DNA from: Phragmites australis
Lineage: Eukaryota > Streptophyta > Magnoliopsida > Poales > Poaceae
Direction: 5' to 3'
DNA length: 64,000 nucleotides
Assembly: GCF_958298935.1 (NCBI RefSeq)
Contig: NC_084923.1
Location: 9,364,501-9,428,500 of the forward strand
This document shows positions 46,710 to 57,652 of the stretch, in pieces. The number at the start of each line of letters is the position of its first letter. The stretch's first letter is position 1. Under the pieces are notes generated by a model. The model ran no database searches, was not told the DNA's origin, and saw only the letters and a list, made by a program, of their open reading frames with translations. A program made the translations under genes and the position numbers.

Positions 46710-47124
46710 AGGTTCTGTTTGTTTTAGTTTATGATTATAATAAACTAACTTATTTGTTGTAAGTTGAAATAAACAGCTAGCTTATTTATCCAGATTATTA
46801 TAAGCTGAAGCTCAGATTATAATAATCCTATAAACTGTGAAAAGGAATTTATTTCAGCTTATTTCAATTTATTTTAATCTTCTACTATACTACCTATCAA
46901 ATTTAAGAAAAATTAACCACCAGTACCACTCCTCCTATCCTACACCGAATATCCCACCTCCTATTGAGGATATTACAGACTTTTGCTAATAATTCAGACT
47001 CCAATAATCTAGGTTGCCAAACAGCTCATAGCTTATTTCCCTCCAACTTATCATAATTCAATTTATTATAATCTATCATCTATAAACCGTTTATTATAAT
47101 ACTTAACTGAAACCAACCGGACCC
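46710..47124. mobile_element. Tourist-type MITE of the same Harbinger family
   Basis: Terminal inverted repeats: left GGTTCTGTTTGTTTTAGTTT, right (reverse) GGTCCGGTTGGTTTCAGTTA, both followed by ATTATAATAAAC. A TTA/TAA precedes the left end; the right flank is less clean. The interior (TTATAAGCTGAAG..., TCTTCTACTATACTACCTAT) matches the reverse of 46190-46320, the right part of the neighbouring decayed Harbinger element. Confidence 0.8.
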
Positions 47125-47242
47125 AAAGCATAGCAGTGTTCTTTGTTTCGTTTGCTCTACGAAACGTTGGTAGTTGGTACACAGCGTCGCTCTGAGCCTA
47201 GCAGCTTTACTCAGTAGAGAGTAGCAGCCGGTCACGGAACCG

Positions 47243-47326
47243 AAGAATATCCAACGGATCAAGCTACCCCTCGGAACATGCGCCAAGAATATCCAACGGA
47301 TCAAGCTACCCCTCGGAACATGCGCC
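47243..47326. repeat. Perfect tandem duplication, 2 x 42 bp
   Basis: 47243-47284 and 47285-47326 are identical (start AAGAATATCCAACGGATCAA, end CATGCGCC). Perfect identity suggests a recent event. Confidence 0.95.
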
Positions 47327-48323
47327 AGTACTTTATAGTGTGTGTTTTTCTCAAGCAACAAATTGAAAGCGTTCCGCGCGAAACGTGACACAGGCGCTAT
47401 CTAAAACAGCGGCGTAGACAGAGTATACAGCTGATTTTATGTTTTTTTTTACTAAACTAATGCTCTCTGATGATCGATGCGATCTCCTCCAAAATGTAAG
47501 ACGTACGTGCACATGAGGGCGAGGCGGTTGTTTGCCGGTTCACGTCGTTCGGCGGTTGTTACCTGTCCGAGCTGATATGCCGCTGTCTCGTCAGGTACGA
47601 TCGAGTCTCGGCCCGATCCACCACCAGCGTTACACGACCCTGCAATAATCCTCGCATGGTTCCGCGCACGTCACGCATGGGGACTCCATGTTTGTAAACG
47701 ATTGGCCTCTCGACCACAAACTTGGGCGATAGCTATTAGCCTCGCACACGGCGAAAATGTTCCAAAGTGCTGTAACAGAAAGCTGCTGCTACGCGAGTAA
47801 CACGAGCGCGGGAGTCGGCGGAAACCCAGGCCATCGCCGTCCCGTCCATCAAGCAAGGTAATCCAGTCGAGTTGGCAGTGTGTCACCCACTCCACGGCTC
47901 CCATGACGAAGCGCGCCCACGCGGATCGCATTGTCGCGCTCGGCACACCGCAGATGACACGAAAGTGAAACGATTTGACGTGCCCAGGCGCTGCCGAGAC
48001 GGGAGACGGCAACCCCACGGCAGAGAGCCAAACGGAAGGGCGCGGGGCCGCGTCACCCACCCATTGGACGGAGAACCTCACCAGATGACTCGCCGTTTTG
48101 TATCTGCCGATGGTAGTGCCGCTGGAGTCGGGACAACGTGCCGATTCGAATTTAGATGTCTGTTTTTATAAAGAAAAATTATTTGGATATGTGAAATATA
48201 ATTTTGTATCTGATGTGGGTATTAGAATTCGATTTAGATCCGAGTCGTCTGATTTGGAAAAAAAACACATAACACTGTGCCCTGCCCGTCGTGTCCTATT
48301 TTTGCTTCGAGTGCCGGTGGCCT
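47327..48323. other. Upstream flank of the PAP pseudogene
   Basis: Parts resemble the upstream flanks of the two intact PAP genes, for example CGAGTAACACGAGCG near 47790 and the GGGCCGCGTCACCCACCCAT block near 48046. It thus belongs to the duplicated unit. Short GC-rich ORFs on both strands have no motifs. Confidence 0.5.
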
Positions 48324-48653
48324 GTGGCGATGACGAGCAGTGCTGCCATGGCCGCGATGCTCACTCTCCTGGACGTGGTCGCGCTCTGTTGCCCGCCGGT
48401 CGCCCCGGAGCTGACCCGGCTGGAGCACCCTGCCAAGAACGACGGGTTACTAACAGGAACGGATTCAACCCACAAATCGAGCGGATACCTACTAGGTACA
48501 TTAATACTGGAGTTACAGTAAAAATATCTACAATTCACTAAACAAATAAAATAAGTGGAGGCCTGCTGGGTCCGTCCCTGGTTGCTGAGCCTGCTCGTAG
48601 TCGGGGGCCAGGGCCGCAAGGGGACGCACAACCAGTCCAGGATCACGGGGCAG
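48324..48653 (+). pseudogene. Purple acid phosphatase pseudogene, exon 1 only
   Basis: Aligns with exon 1 of the intact genes at 50040 and 54206. The ancestral ATG is GTG (48324-48326). The signal peptide region and [13 protein letters not shown] are kept. A 127-bp hAT MITE then splits the exon. After it, LLSLLVVGGQGRKGTHNQSR continues to a GTAAG donor at 48654. The metal-binding GDWG is GGQG, so the Asp ligand is lost. Exons 2-7 are absent; the next PAP exon belongs to the 50040 gene. Start loss, insertion, ligand loss and truncation all agree that it is dead. Confidence 0.9.
48454..48580. mobile_element. hAT MITE inserted in PAP pseudogene exon 1
   Basis: 127 bp with ends CAGGAACGGATTCAACCC and (reverse) CAGGGACGGACCCAGCAG. 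Flanks GTTACTAA (48446-48453) and GTTGCTGA (48581-48588) match at 6 of 8 positions. The intact gene has GTCGCTGA there, so the right copy is the closer to the original. This fits a hAT insertion followed by drift. Confidence 0.75.
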
Positions 48654-50039
48654 GTAAGATGGAATACGATCTCACCATCTTCATCTCGTTGGTAGGATTC
48701 CAATTGCTCCAAAGTTTATTTTCAGGGCTGTAACTGCTCGTCCAAGTAGAACGGCGGTGACCAACAGCCGCGCTCCTCCACCCAGCCGGGTGTGCTTCAA
48801 CCCATTGGGCTGCCCTTCGGGGTACACCACGTTACGTGAGTATATATGTGTGGTGGTATAAATGTGTGATTACGTCTGCGTTTTTTATTGGGTTTAAAAA
48901 AAGCTTAGTGATTGGTTTTTGGACCCTGAAACCTGGATCGTAGCCAGTCCAGCACAATCATAATCGACGATTACACGGCCAAAAAAGGAAAAGCCAAGTT
49001 GCTGTAAACCTGTACCAGCAAGCAAGGCACTCGAGTAACAACTAACACGAGTGCATGAGCGAGTTAGCAGGAACCTCGAGTCCTCAGTTATCACCGCCCA
49101 TCACTCCAGTTGGCTCGCCCACTCCGATCCATGGACCACGGCTCCAATAATGCAAGCGGGTTTGGGGCTTGTCGCTTGCTCACTGTGGACGACACGGCAG
49201 CAAAATTGTTTGGCGTCTCCAAGCTGTACAAGTAATCAGAAAGCAGAAACCCCCAAGCGGAAAGGCGCGCGTGGGGCCGTGTCACCCATTCACCCGCCCA
49301 TTGGACGGAAAATAATTATACTGAAACCTGTCTCCTGCATTTGGTGCTTTATCTACTCATCATCTATCTTAAAATAGATAATGTTTTAAGTTAAACATAA
49401 TAGTAAGCGAATGTTAAAATAAACATCTTGCTTTTTTTAAATATTATTTATTATGTAGAAAATAAGATTTGAATTGAGAAGAAAGTTATTTAATGAAATA
49501 GATAAAATTAAAAAAAAATTAAACTAAAGTTACCTTAAAATTATATAATGTCATGTATTTTGAACATTGTGGAAGTGACTAAAATATTTATCTATTTTAA
49601 GACAGAGGAAGTTATTCATAGCATGATATGTGGTAATTTATTTCCTTTCTTATTTTATTACATATAATTTTATTTACATGTATCATAAATTTTATAATAA
49701 TTTTTATTATATCACGCTATAAACCCTTCCCGCACTGCCTGCTGCCTATGCTTGCAAGACACCTAACCGGTAAGTGGACTTGCAGTGGCGTTGCGTGCTA
49801 CCACTGTTATACATGGACGGACCAGCACACTCGGATCGGAGCAAAGGCTCCCGTTTAAATTCGTTTTTCAGTAAATTATAATAGATTTAATTCTTTTTTG
49901 TAAAATTATAAATAATCAATAACTGTTATACCCCGCTTACTTTTTTTAACTGGATCCGCCTCAGCTATTATATATCGGCCAGAGCCCAGCCCGGTCGTGG
50001 CACCTCATCTCGTTCTTAGATTGCTTCTGTTGCCGGCCT
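48654..50039. other. Upstream region of the first intact PAP gene
   Basis: 48890-49300 is a diverged copy of 53060-53220 plus 54020-54080 upstream of the other PAP gene (shared CCCATCACTCCAGTTGGCT and AATCAGAAAGCAGAAACCCC). 49380-49720 is AT-rich, without features. CTTGCAAGACACCTA near 49752 is shared with 54116. Confidence 0.55.
49966..49976 (+). promoter_or_regulatory. TATA box of the first intact PAP gene
   Basis: TATTATATATC about 64 bp before the ATG at 50040, in otherwise GC-rich sequence, suggesting a short leader. Confidence 0.55.
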
Positions 50040-51955
50040 ATGGCGAAGGGCAGCAGCGCTGCCATGGCCGCGGTGCTCGCCCTGCTCGCGGTGGTCGCGC
50101 CGGCCGCCGCGGAGCTCACCCGGCTGGAGCACCCGGCCAAGAACGACGGGTCGCTGAGCCTGCTCGTCGTCGGAGACTGGGGCCGGAAGGGCACGTACAA
50201 CCAGTCCAGGGTCGCCGAGCAGGTAACAGACAACTAACTAAGCACCCTGCTGCTGTAGCTACGATCTTGATCCGTTAATTAATATAGCTAGGATGGCAAT
50301 CTTGGTTAAGGTCTTAGCACATGTAACAGTTCATCGAGGTAGGAGATCGTGGTGAGAATATCTCAATATCAGGGTAGGATTCATGCTGGTAGCCGACGAT
50401 TGGGCTGCCGGCTGTGATTTGGTGGAGAAGGACTGGAGGAGTAGGAAAGTGGGAGCAATGGAAGTCACATCACCGGTTCTCGTTTCAGCTTTCTTTAGTT
50501 GAAAGAAAAAAATCGTCGATGCCCCCAATGCCGCATGCCGTTTTCTTTAGTGATCTTCTACTTTGTCAGTGCGCCGGTGCCCCAATGGAAATGAGAGATT
50601 TAATTTCCATGCAGATGGGAAGGGTTGGGGAGCAGCTCGACATCGACTTCGTCGTATCCACCGGGGACAACTTCTACGAGAACGGCCTGACGGGCATAGA
50701 TGACCAGGCGTTCGAGCAATCGTTCACAGATATCTACACGGCGAAGAGCTTACAGAAGCCGTGGTACCTCGGTAAAGCGTTACTTGTGCTATCCGTCACT
50801 CGTGTTGCTACGGTATCTTTTCTTTTGATACTTACATGCTATGTGAACTGTTTATGTGTACTAAGACTCGTACATTTCTTTTCCAGTTCTTGGAAATCAC
50901 GACTACAGGGGTGATGTGCTTGCGCAGCTGAGCCCGGTCATGCGAAAGATCGACAGCCGATTCATCTGCATGAGATCGTTTATTGTCAACGCAGGTACAA
51001 AATCATATTTTGTGCTGACTTAGGAAACAAACTAGGTTTCTGAAAACCGCAATATATGATTTCTAATCTTGTCAGAAATTGTGGACTTCTTCTTTTTCGA
51101 CACCACTCCATTTCAACTGAAGTATTGGACTCGTCCTAAAGAAAACCATTATGACTGGAGAGAAGTGGCACCTCGAGAAAAATACATAGCCAGTTTGCTG
51201 AAGGTGCATATCTTGAATGAGTTCATCCATGATTAAGAAAAGGTGATGCTTCAAAGTTAAATAATTCCAATCCTTCTTTTTTTTTGGTGTGGATTATACT
51301 ATCCAGGATTTGGACGAGGCCATGAAGAAATCAACTGCAACGTGGAAGATTGCCGTGGGCCATCATACCATGAGGAGTGTCAGTGAACATGGTGACACCA
51401 AGGAGCTTCTGCAGCTACTTCTTCCAGTCCTCCAGGTTACTCAGAATTATCTGCAATATTAGCCTCAGAAGGTCTATTGATAAAAAGAAATCCTTTGGTA
51501 ATAATTTCATAATATTCCAGGCCAACGGCGCTGACTTCTACATCAACGGGCATGATCACTGCCTGGAACACATTAGCAGCAAAGACAGGTTAACATCCAT
51601 TTGTTATGAACTCATCTTTTGCAGTAATTTAAAGTTGAAAATGATGCATGGCAATATGCTCATATTAGATGAAATTGAAGGGGCCTAAGCCTAACACACA
51701 TGTTTCTGTTGTTCCAGTCCAATCCAATACTTCACAAGCGGAGGCGGTTCGAAAGCATGGAGAGGAACCTTCCAGCCAAACAAGGATAACCTCGAGTTCT
51801 TTTATGATGGGCAAGGGTTCATGTCCCTCAAGCTAGACCAGAACGAAGCTATGTTCAACTTCTATGATGTCAATGGGAATATGTTGTACCAATATTCACG
51901 GTCGATCTTGAGACAAACAAACCACCTCCAGCCCTCCAGCTATGTCGTCGACTAA
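50040..51955 (+). CDS. Purple acid phosphatase (low-molecular-weight, PAP17/PAP3/PAP8-like), seven exons
   Basis: Secreted metallo-phosphatase that hydrolyses phosphate monoesters at acid pH. Exons: 50040-50222, 50615-50771, 50887-50994, 51076-51203, 51307-51435, 51521-51588, 51718-51955. All introns are GT-AG and phases join to 336 residues, the usual length of this class. Residues 1-24 ([20 protein letters not shown] plus PAAA) are a signal peptide. All seven dimetal ligands are present: Asp46 in GDWG, Asp79 and Tyr82 in GDNFY, Asn117 in GNHD, His211 in VGHH, His246 and His248 in GHDH. Asn54 in NQS is a glycosylation site. AATAAA at about 52255 may be the poly-A signal. Tandem neighbour of the gene at 54206. 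Many members of this class respond to phosphate starvation, but no P1BS site was confirmed here. Confidence 0.95.
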
Positions 51956-52552
51956 TGAGGCAGATGTAGATCACCACTGGAGAATAGATCGGTTCAGCTA
52001 TCTCATATATGTGTAAAATTTTGAACGTGATATTGTGATAAGGGGCAGAAAGTGGTCTAGAAAGGAGACGTTCTAGTATTTTAGTGTGGCGCGTGGTTCA
52101 TCTGCCAAAGAAACATTGAGTGGCTTCAAAATTTCTACTAGAGGATCAGAGATTTTCAGAGTAAGTGTGCGATGTCCACTGGTGTCTGAAATCTTAATCA
52201 CAACGTACGAGTCATTGGACATCTATTCATGCAATATATACTGTTTTAGGAAGAAATAAAGAGGAGTATCTAAAAGTAGTGATTTCCAGACTGGCCTCAG
52301 GATTCGACTGGAAGATTATTTTCTACAGATTTCACGAGTGAAGGACTATGTGTTCGAGAGAAAGATGCATCGTGGCTTTGTCAGCTGATATTTATTTCCA
52401 ACAACGACCCATAAATACAGAACGTATATGTTTGTACAAGCAGGTGAAGCTAGCTAAGGCAATCCTGCCAGTTCTCACCTGTCCGAGTTCGGACCTGTCC
52501 AAGAAAAGGCGGCCAATTTCCAACTGAGCCTGTTCACCTGATGGGTCAAGGG

Positions 52553-53000
52553 CATGTTTAGTTGGAGGGACAAAGGGGATGGGAGATGACCGTAAATTTT
52601 TTTAAGATGTTTAGTTGAATGGGTGGATAGATAAGACTATCTAGTTTTGAGAAATATTCTTTACAATGCTGGACAAAGGGAACTGGTTTTCTTATTGTAC
52701 GTGGTCACCACCTTGTCTAATCGTGATCCTTAATAAAATCATTAGTTATAGTGAGCATGATATATTACTAATTAATATTTATTATTGTGATATGGCAGTT
52801 GATAAGTGTTAGTGTATTGATTAGCGTACGATTTGTTGTGTTGATTAGAGTACAATTATTGATAATTAGCCATTACTATAACAAATTAGCATTGATAAGC
52901 AATAATGCATGCTGATTAGTATATGTTAAATATTATTATTTGAAATTAAGATATATAATTTAGTTAATTATTCTTGTTATATCTTATCTACTAAACAACT
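52553..53000. mobile_element. MITE-like AT-rich element
   Basis: The left end ATGTTTAGTTGGAG and the reversed right end GTTGTTTAGTAGATAAG are weak inverted matches. The interior is made of ATTAGT/TGATAA words like those in 53230-53650 and 58874-59423. No ORF; TSD not clear. Confidence 0.4.
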
Positions 53001-53229
53001 CAAATGATCGTATCAATAAAAACATAGATACATATAACCCATCTAGCCCCACCAAACACTTCGTGCACATGCCGGAGCCAGTCTAGCACATGATAGTTTG
53101 CAGTTGCATGGCGAAAAACTCCCAAGTTGCCGTGGACCTGTGACTGCAAGTTGGCACTCGAGTGACACGAGCGAGACACCAAAGATATCACCGCGCTCAA
53201 TCGCCCATCACTCCAGTTGGCTGGCTGGG

Positions 53230-53650
53230 ATGTGTTTGTTTAATAGTATGAGGTTTGATGGAGATATCTATTTATATTTTTGAGTCGTTCAGCTAGAGAG
53301 CGTTTGACTTTTAAGAATATTTTTTAAATATGTTAGATAGAGTGATTTATTTATTTTGATCGGATGATGCATCGAACTTGGCTAATTATAGTCATTAGTA
53401 AAATAATTAGTGACAATTAGTATGTTATATTACTAATTAGTATTTATTATTATAAGATTATGGTTGTTAAGTATTAGTATGTTTATTAGTACACTATTGG
53501 TGTGCCGATTAGAATATAATTAGTGATAATTAACATATTTTGTTGTTAATTAATAATTACTATGATAAGATTGATATCAATAAGTGCTAATATGTGTTGA
53601 TTAGTGTGAAATAGAAAACTAGTTCATCTTATTTATCCAATCAAACAGAT
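53230..53650. mobile_element. MITE-like AT-rich element, related to the previous one
   Basis: The left end ATGTGTTTGTTTAATAG and the reversed right end TCTGTTTGATTGGATAAAT are partial inverted matches. The interior shares TTAGTATTTATTATTATAAG-type text with 52750-52900. It lies inside the duplicated PAP flank, splitting blocks that are contiguous upstream of the other gene. Confidence 0.4.
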
Positions 53651-54205
53651 AAATTAAAAAAACGAGAACAGCCCTATGCTATCCAACATTACCACCAACC
53701 AGATGACCCTAATACAAACTCGTCCACGGATCACACTACCGCACATTTATCTTTCCTTTGAGATGGCACTATCGCTCAGTGTGGATGGCATGAAAGTGAA
53801 ACGATTTTGCTGTGCCAGACGCCGCTGGTAAGATCATCTCCAATCATATTCTCTTTATTTTATTTTTTTTTCGGAAAAAAAAAGAGAGAATCTTATCATA
53901 AAGAAAATAATCTTGTGAATCTCTTCGTGATGGAAACTGTAAAGAGAAATTATTAAAATGTTAAAGGAAACGAAATTTTTTCGTGAAAAAGAATTTAATC
54001 CTTGACGTGAATCCCTGTGGTCTAATCAGAAAGCAGAAACCCCCTGGGCCGCGCCACCCATCGGTTGCCCATTGCCCCAACGTTACCCTTTTCCCATCCA
54101 CGACTCTGCAAGATTCTTGCAAGACACCTAGCCCGGTGACTTCGCCGTCGCGTACTACCTGATACCGGCCGGTGCCAGCCCGGTTCTTGCTTCGAGTGTG
54201 GGCTT

Positions 54206-56282
54206 ATGGCGAAGGGCAGAGCTGCCACAGCGGCTGTGGTCCTCGCCCTCCTGGCCGTAGGTGCGCTCCTGTGCGCTCCGGCCGCGGCCGAGTTGCCCCG
54301 GCTGGAGCACCCGGCCAAGAACGACGGGTCGCTGAGCCTGCTCGTCGTCGGGGACTGGGGCCGCAAGGGGACGTACAACCAGTCCCGGGTCGCCGAGCAG
54401 GTAACAAGCACACAATCAATCTTACCGCCATCTTGCTCTCGCCTATAGGATTCGTTACTGTTGGTCCAAGTAGAACATGTTGGGTGAGGAAAGCAAGCGG
54501 GATGCCGTCATGCCGGTGGCCGTTTCCTATTGGGCGGAAGAGGCGTGGGAACGAAACTGTCCGGCGGTTGGCTGGCTAGATCGCCACTTGTCGCTCCAGA
54601 TTCGTTTATGCTAAAGAAAAACTCGTCGACGCTTGCAGTGGCCCGATGGCAATCTTCTTCTACCTTTGTGCGCACCGAAATTGACGGTGGATCTTCGTTT
54701 TTTTAAGAAAAAAAGGAATGGATGGTGGATCAGAAGAATAGGACATCGGGCATACATTTGCTGTTACGAAATAAAGAACTCGAATCTTACTGAAACTGAA
54801 CTGGCCGATTCTGATGAGAAAGTATTTTCTTTTGTACACTGGAGCAATTCGTGATTGGCCAAGATATACACGAACGAAATTGCAACTGCGACCTAACTAG
54901 GTACATAGTGAATGAATGATAATAAGCAAATTTTGCATTTAGATGGGAAGGATTGGGGAGAAGCTCAACATCGACTTCGTCGTATCCACCGGAGACAACT
55001 TCTACGAGACCGGCCTGACGGGCGTAGATGACAAGGCGTTTGAGCAATCGTTCACAGATATCTACACGGCAAAGAGCTTACACAAGCCCTGGTACCTTGG
55101 TAAGCTTTACTGTATGTCACTTGTGTTGCTATTACCATTTCTCTTTGACACGATGACAAAACATGCTAGGTACTGCCTGTGTATGTATATTTACTAAGGC
55201 TTGCACATGCTGTTTTCTTTTCTTTTTTTCAGTTCTGGGAAATCATGACTACAAGGGTAATGCTCTAGCACAGCTTAGCCCAGTCCTGCGAAAGATCGAC
55301 AACAGATTTATTTGCATGAGATCATTTATCGTGAACGCAGGTACAAAATCATATATTGTTCCAACTGAGAAAACTCTGCTGAGAAAAAGGACTAACTCTG
55401 ACATCATTTCTAACCCTGTCAGAAATTGTGGATTTCTTCTTTGTTGACACCACTCCATTTCAACTTGAGTATTGGATTCACCCTAAAGACGATCATTATG
55501 ACTGGAGAGGAGTAGCACCTCGAGAAAAATACATAACCAATTTGCTGAAGGTGCATACTGGAATGATTTCATCAATGACAAACAGATCTGTTATGTTACA
55601 AAAGTAAAATTATTTTCATCTCTTTTTTTATTCTATAATCTAGGATTTGGATGAGGCAATGAAGAAATCAACTGCAAAGTGGAAGATTGCTGTTGGCCAT
55701 CACACCATGAGGAGTGTTAGTCACCATGGTGACACCAAGGAGCTTCTGCAACTGCTCCTTCCTATCCTCGAGGTTACAAGTAGCCACAGTATTAGCGCCT
55801 CCAAAAGTATACAAAAAGAATTTTTCGATAATAATTTCGTGCCATTCCAGGTCAACGGCATCGACTTCTACATCAATGGGCATGACCACTGCCTGGAACA
55901 CATCAGCAGCAGAGACAGGTTAGCATTCATGTTCTACAAAGTCGATTTTCACAGTGATTTAGAATTGAAAATGCATGGCATTATATTCACACCAGGTGAA
56001 GTGGTCTAACCTATATAGTGCACACGCTTCTGTTGTTCCAGTTCAATCCAATACTTCACAAGTGGAGGCGGTTCCAGAGCATGGAGAGGATTCTTCCAGC
56101 CAAATGAAGATAGACTCGAGTTCTTTTATGATGGGCAAGGGTTCATGTCCCTCCAGCTACACCAGGGCCAAGCTGACTTCATCTTTTACGACGTTGATGG
56201 GAATATATTGTACCAGTATTCCCAGTGGAACTTGAGAAAAACATACCTCATCCAGCACCCCAGCTATGTTGCCGAAGAATGA
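54206..56282 (+). CDS. Purple acid phosphatase, second intact tandem copy, seven exons
   Basis: Same enzyme class as the 50040 gene, with the same exon pattern. Exons: 54206-54400, 54943-55099, 55233-55340, 55423-55550, 55644-55772, 55851-55918, 56042-56282. Internal exons 2-6 have exactly the same lengths as in the neighbour (157, 108, 128, 129 and 68 bp), and all joins are GT-AG and in phase. The product is 341 residues with a longer signal peptide of about 28 residues. Metal ligands are all kept: Asp50, Asp83, Tyr86, Asn121, His215, His250, His252. The C-terminus differs (ends SYVAEE against SYVVD), and intron 1 is longer (542 against 392 bp) with unrelated sequence. Candidate poly-A signals AATAAA lie near 56423 and 56652. 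Intact and probably expressed. Confidence 0.95.
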
Positions 56283-56659
56283 GGCAGATCCAAATCACCA
56301 TTGGAGAATTAGATTGGTTCAGCTTTCTGTATAAAATTTGAATGTGATATTGTGGTAAGCAGCAGCAGTGGTCAAGAAAGAAAAAATGCTAGTATTTAAG
56401 GTGGCGTGCGGTTTATCTGCCAAATAAACATACAGTGCCTGTGAACTTTCTACTACTGGAGGAGCAGAGATGTAGTGTTGCAAGGTCCATTGTTTCTGAT
56501 TTCCGATTCACAATATATCAGCCACTGGGAACTACTTATGCAATATATACTTTTTTAGGAAAAAAGGAGAGGCGACTCTAGTATCTAAGTAGTTATCTCC
56601 ACACACTAGCCTCAGGATTCGACTGTAAGACTACTTTCTACAAATTCCACAAATAAAGG

Positions 56660-57125
56660 GCCATGTCTCTGTGTTTGTATGAGAGAGGGGACGGCTACTC
56701 AGGCTCGAACCGGGATGGACCAGTTTGTGGGTATTTTTTTTTTGAGAAACAGATTTTAACGAATTTTTTTTCAACCAGCGTTCGATATTCCTCTACCTTA
56801 AATTTTAAAAAAAAATTATTTTACTCCCTCGAACTATCACATTTATCCAGATAACCTTTGAACTTTTAAATTGTCTATTTTACTTCTCCGAACTATCAAT
56901 ACCGTCTATTTTATCCCTCGGAGTGGTTTTCTCGGTAGTTTTAATGACGTGGTGGCGGTTTCACCACATGACAGTCCTAGTCAGCGTGCTGACATCAGCA
57001 TTGTGCAGTAATTTGATTTTTTTAGAAAAAAATTCATGAAAATAGATTATTCCGAAATATAGGTTTTATGTTTAAAAAATCCAAAAATATAAAATGATTT
57101 AGATAAATGTGTTAATATGTTTTTC
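56660..57125. other. Intergenic; repeat-like text before the hairpin
   Basis: The phrases TCCCTCGAACTATCAC, TCCGAACTATCAATACCGTC and GACGTGGTGGCGGTTTC are wording common in grass intergenic repeats. It may be the outer part of the same element as the hairpin at 57126-57513. Confidence 0.35.
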
Positions 57126-57513
57126 GCTCTGTTTTTATTTATGTAAATAATATTTAATGTTTTTCTAGTGTAAAATTATTCCAAAAATGTTAGAATAAAT
57201 ATTTTAATTTGGAAAATAGTTTTAGAAAATATAGATTAATTCTGATAAAGTTTAAAAATATTTCCTTTGATAAAATAAATGCGTTTAATATGTTTTGTAC
57301 AAAACATATTAAACCTAATTTTTCTAGAATTAAAATTGCTGATGGCATATTAAAAGCATTTATTTTATCAAAGAAAATATTTTTAAACTTTATCAGAATT
57401 AATCTATATTTTTAAAAACTATTTTCTAAATTAAAAAATTTATTCTAACATTTTTAGAATAATTTTTACACTAGAAAAACATAAAATATTATTTACATAA
57501 ATAAAAACAAAGC
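57126..57513. repeat. Long inverted repeat (hairpin), arms ~167 bp, loop 53 bp
   Basis: Left arm 57126-57292 and right arm 57346-57513 are about 90 percent complementary, starting GCTCTGTTTTTATTTATGTA on the left and ending TACATAAATAAAAACAAAGC on the right. The loop starts with TTTTGTACAAAACATATTAA, which forms its own small palindrome with the arm edge. A transcript would fold into one long near-perfect stem. Fold-back transposon or MITE origin is likely. Confidence 0.85.
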
Positions 57514-57652
57514 TGGAAACCAAAAAAAAACTTCTCATAAAATTTAAGAAAATTACCAGATAATTTTTTTTACCAGTCAAAAAGATTTGTGTGCTACATA
57601 AGAAAAGTATTGTGAAAACACATGGATGTAAAGTAAACGTAGTTTTGCTTAC

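Larger units (their letters stand above)
51956..54205. other. Spacer between the two intact PAP genes
   Basis: 51956-52400 matches the 3' flank of the second gene (56283-56660), so the duplicated unit includes 3' UTR sequence. Two MITE-like AT-rich elements follow, then a diverged copy of the PAP upstream flank (53060-53220 and 54020-54200). Confidence 0.6.

Noticed and set aside
47080..47391. 103-codon minus-strand ORF with a 14-residue repeat
   Set aside because: The repeat is the 42-bp tandem duplication, and the ORF overlaps the end of a MITE; no domain.
48291..48541. Reading the first PAP copy as a functional short gene
   Set aside because: Its open frame runs into the MITE, the ancestral start is lost, the metal ligand Asp is gone, and six exons are missing.
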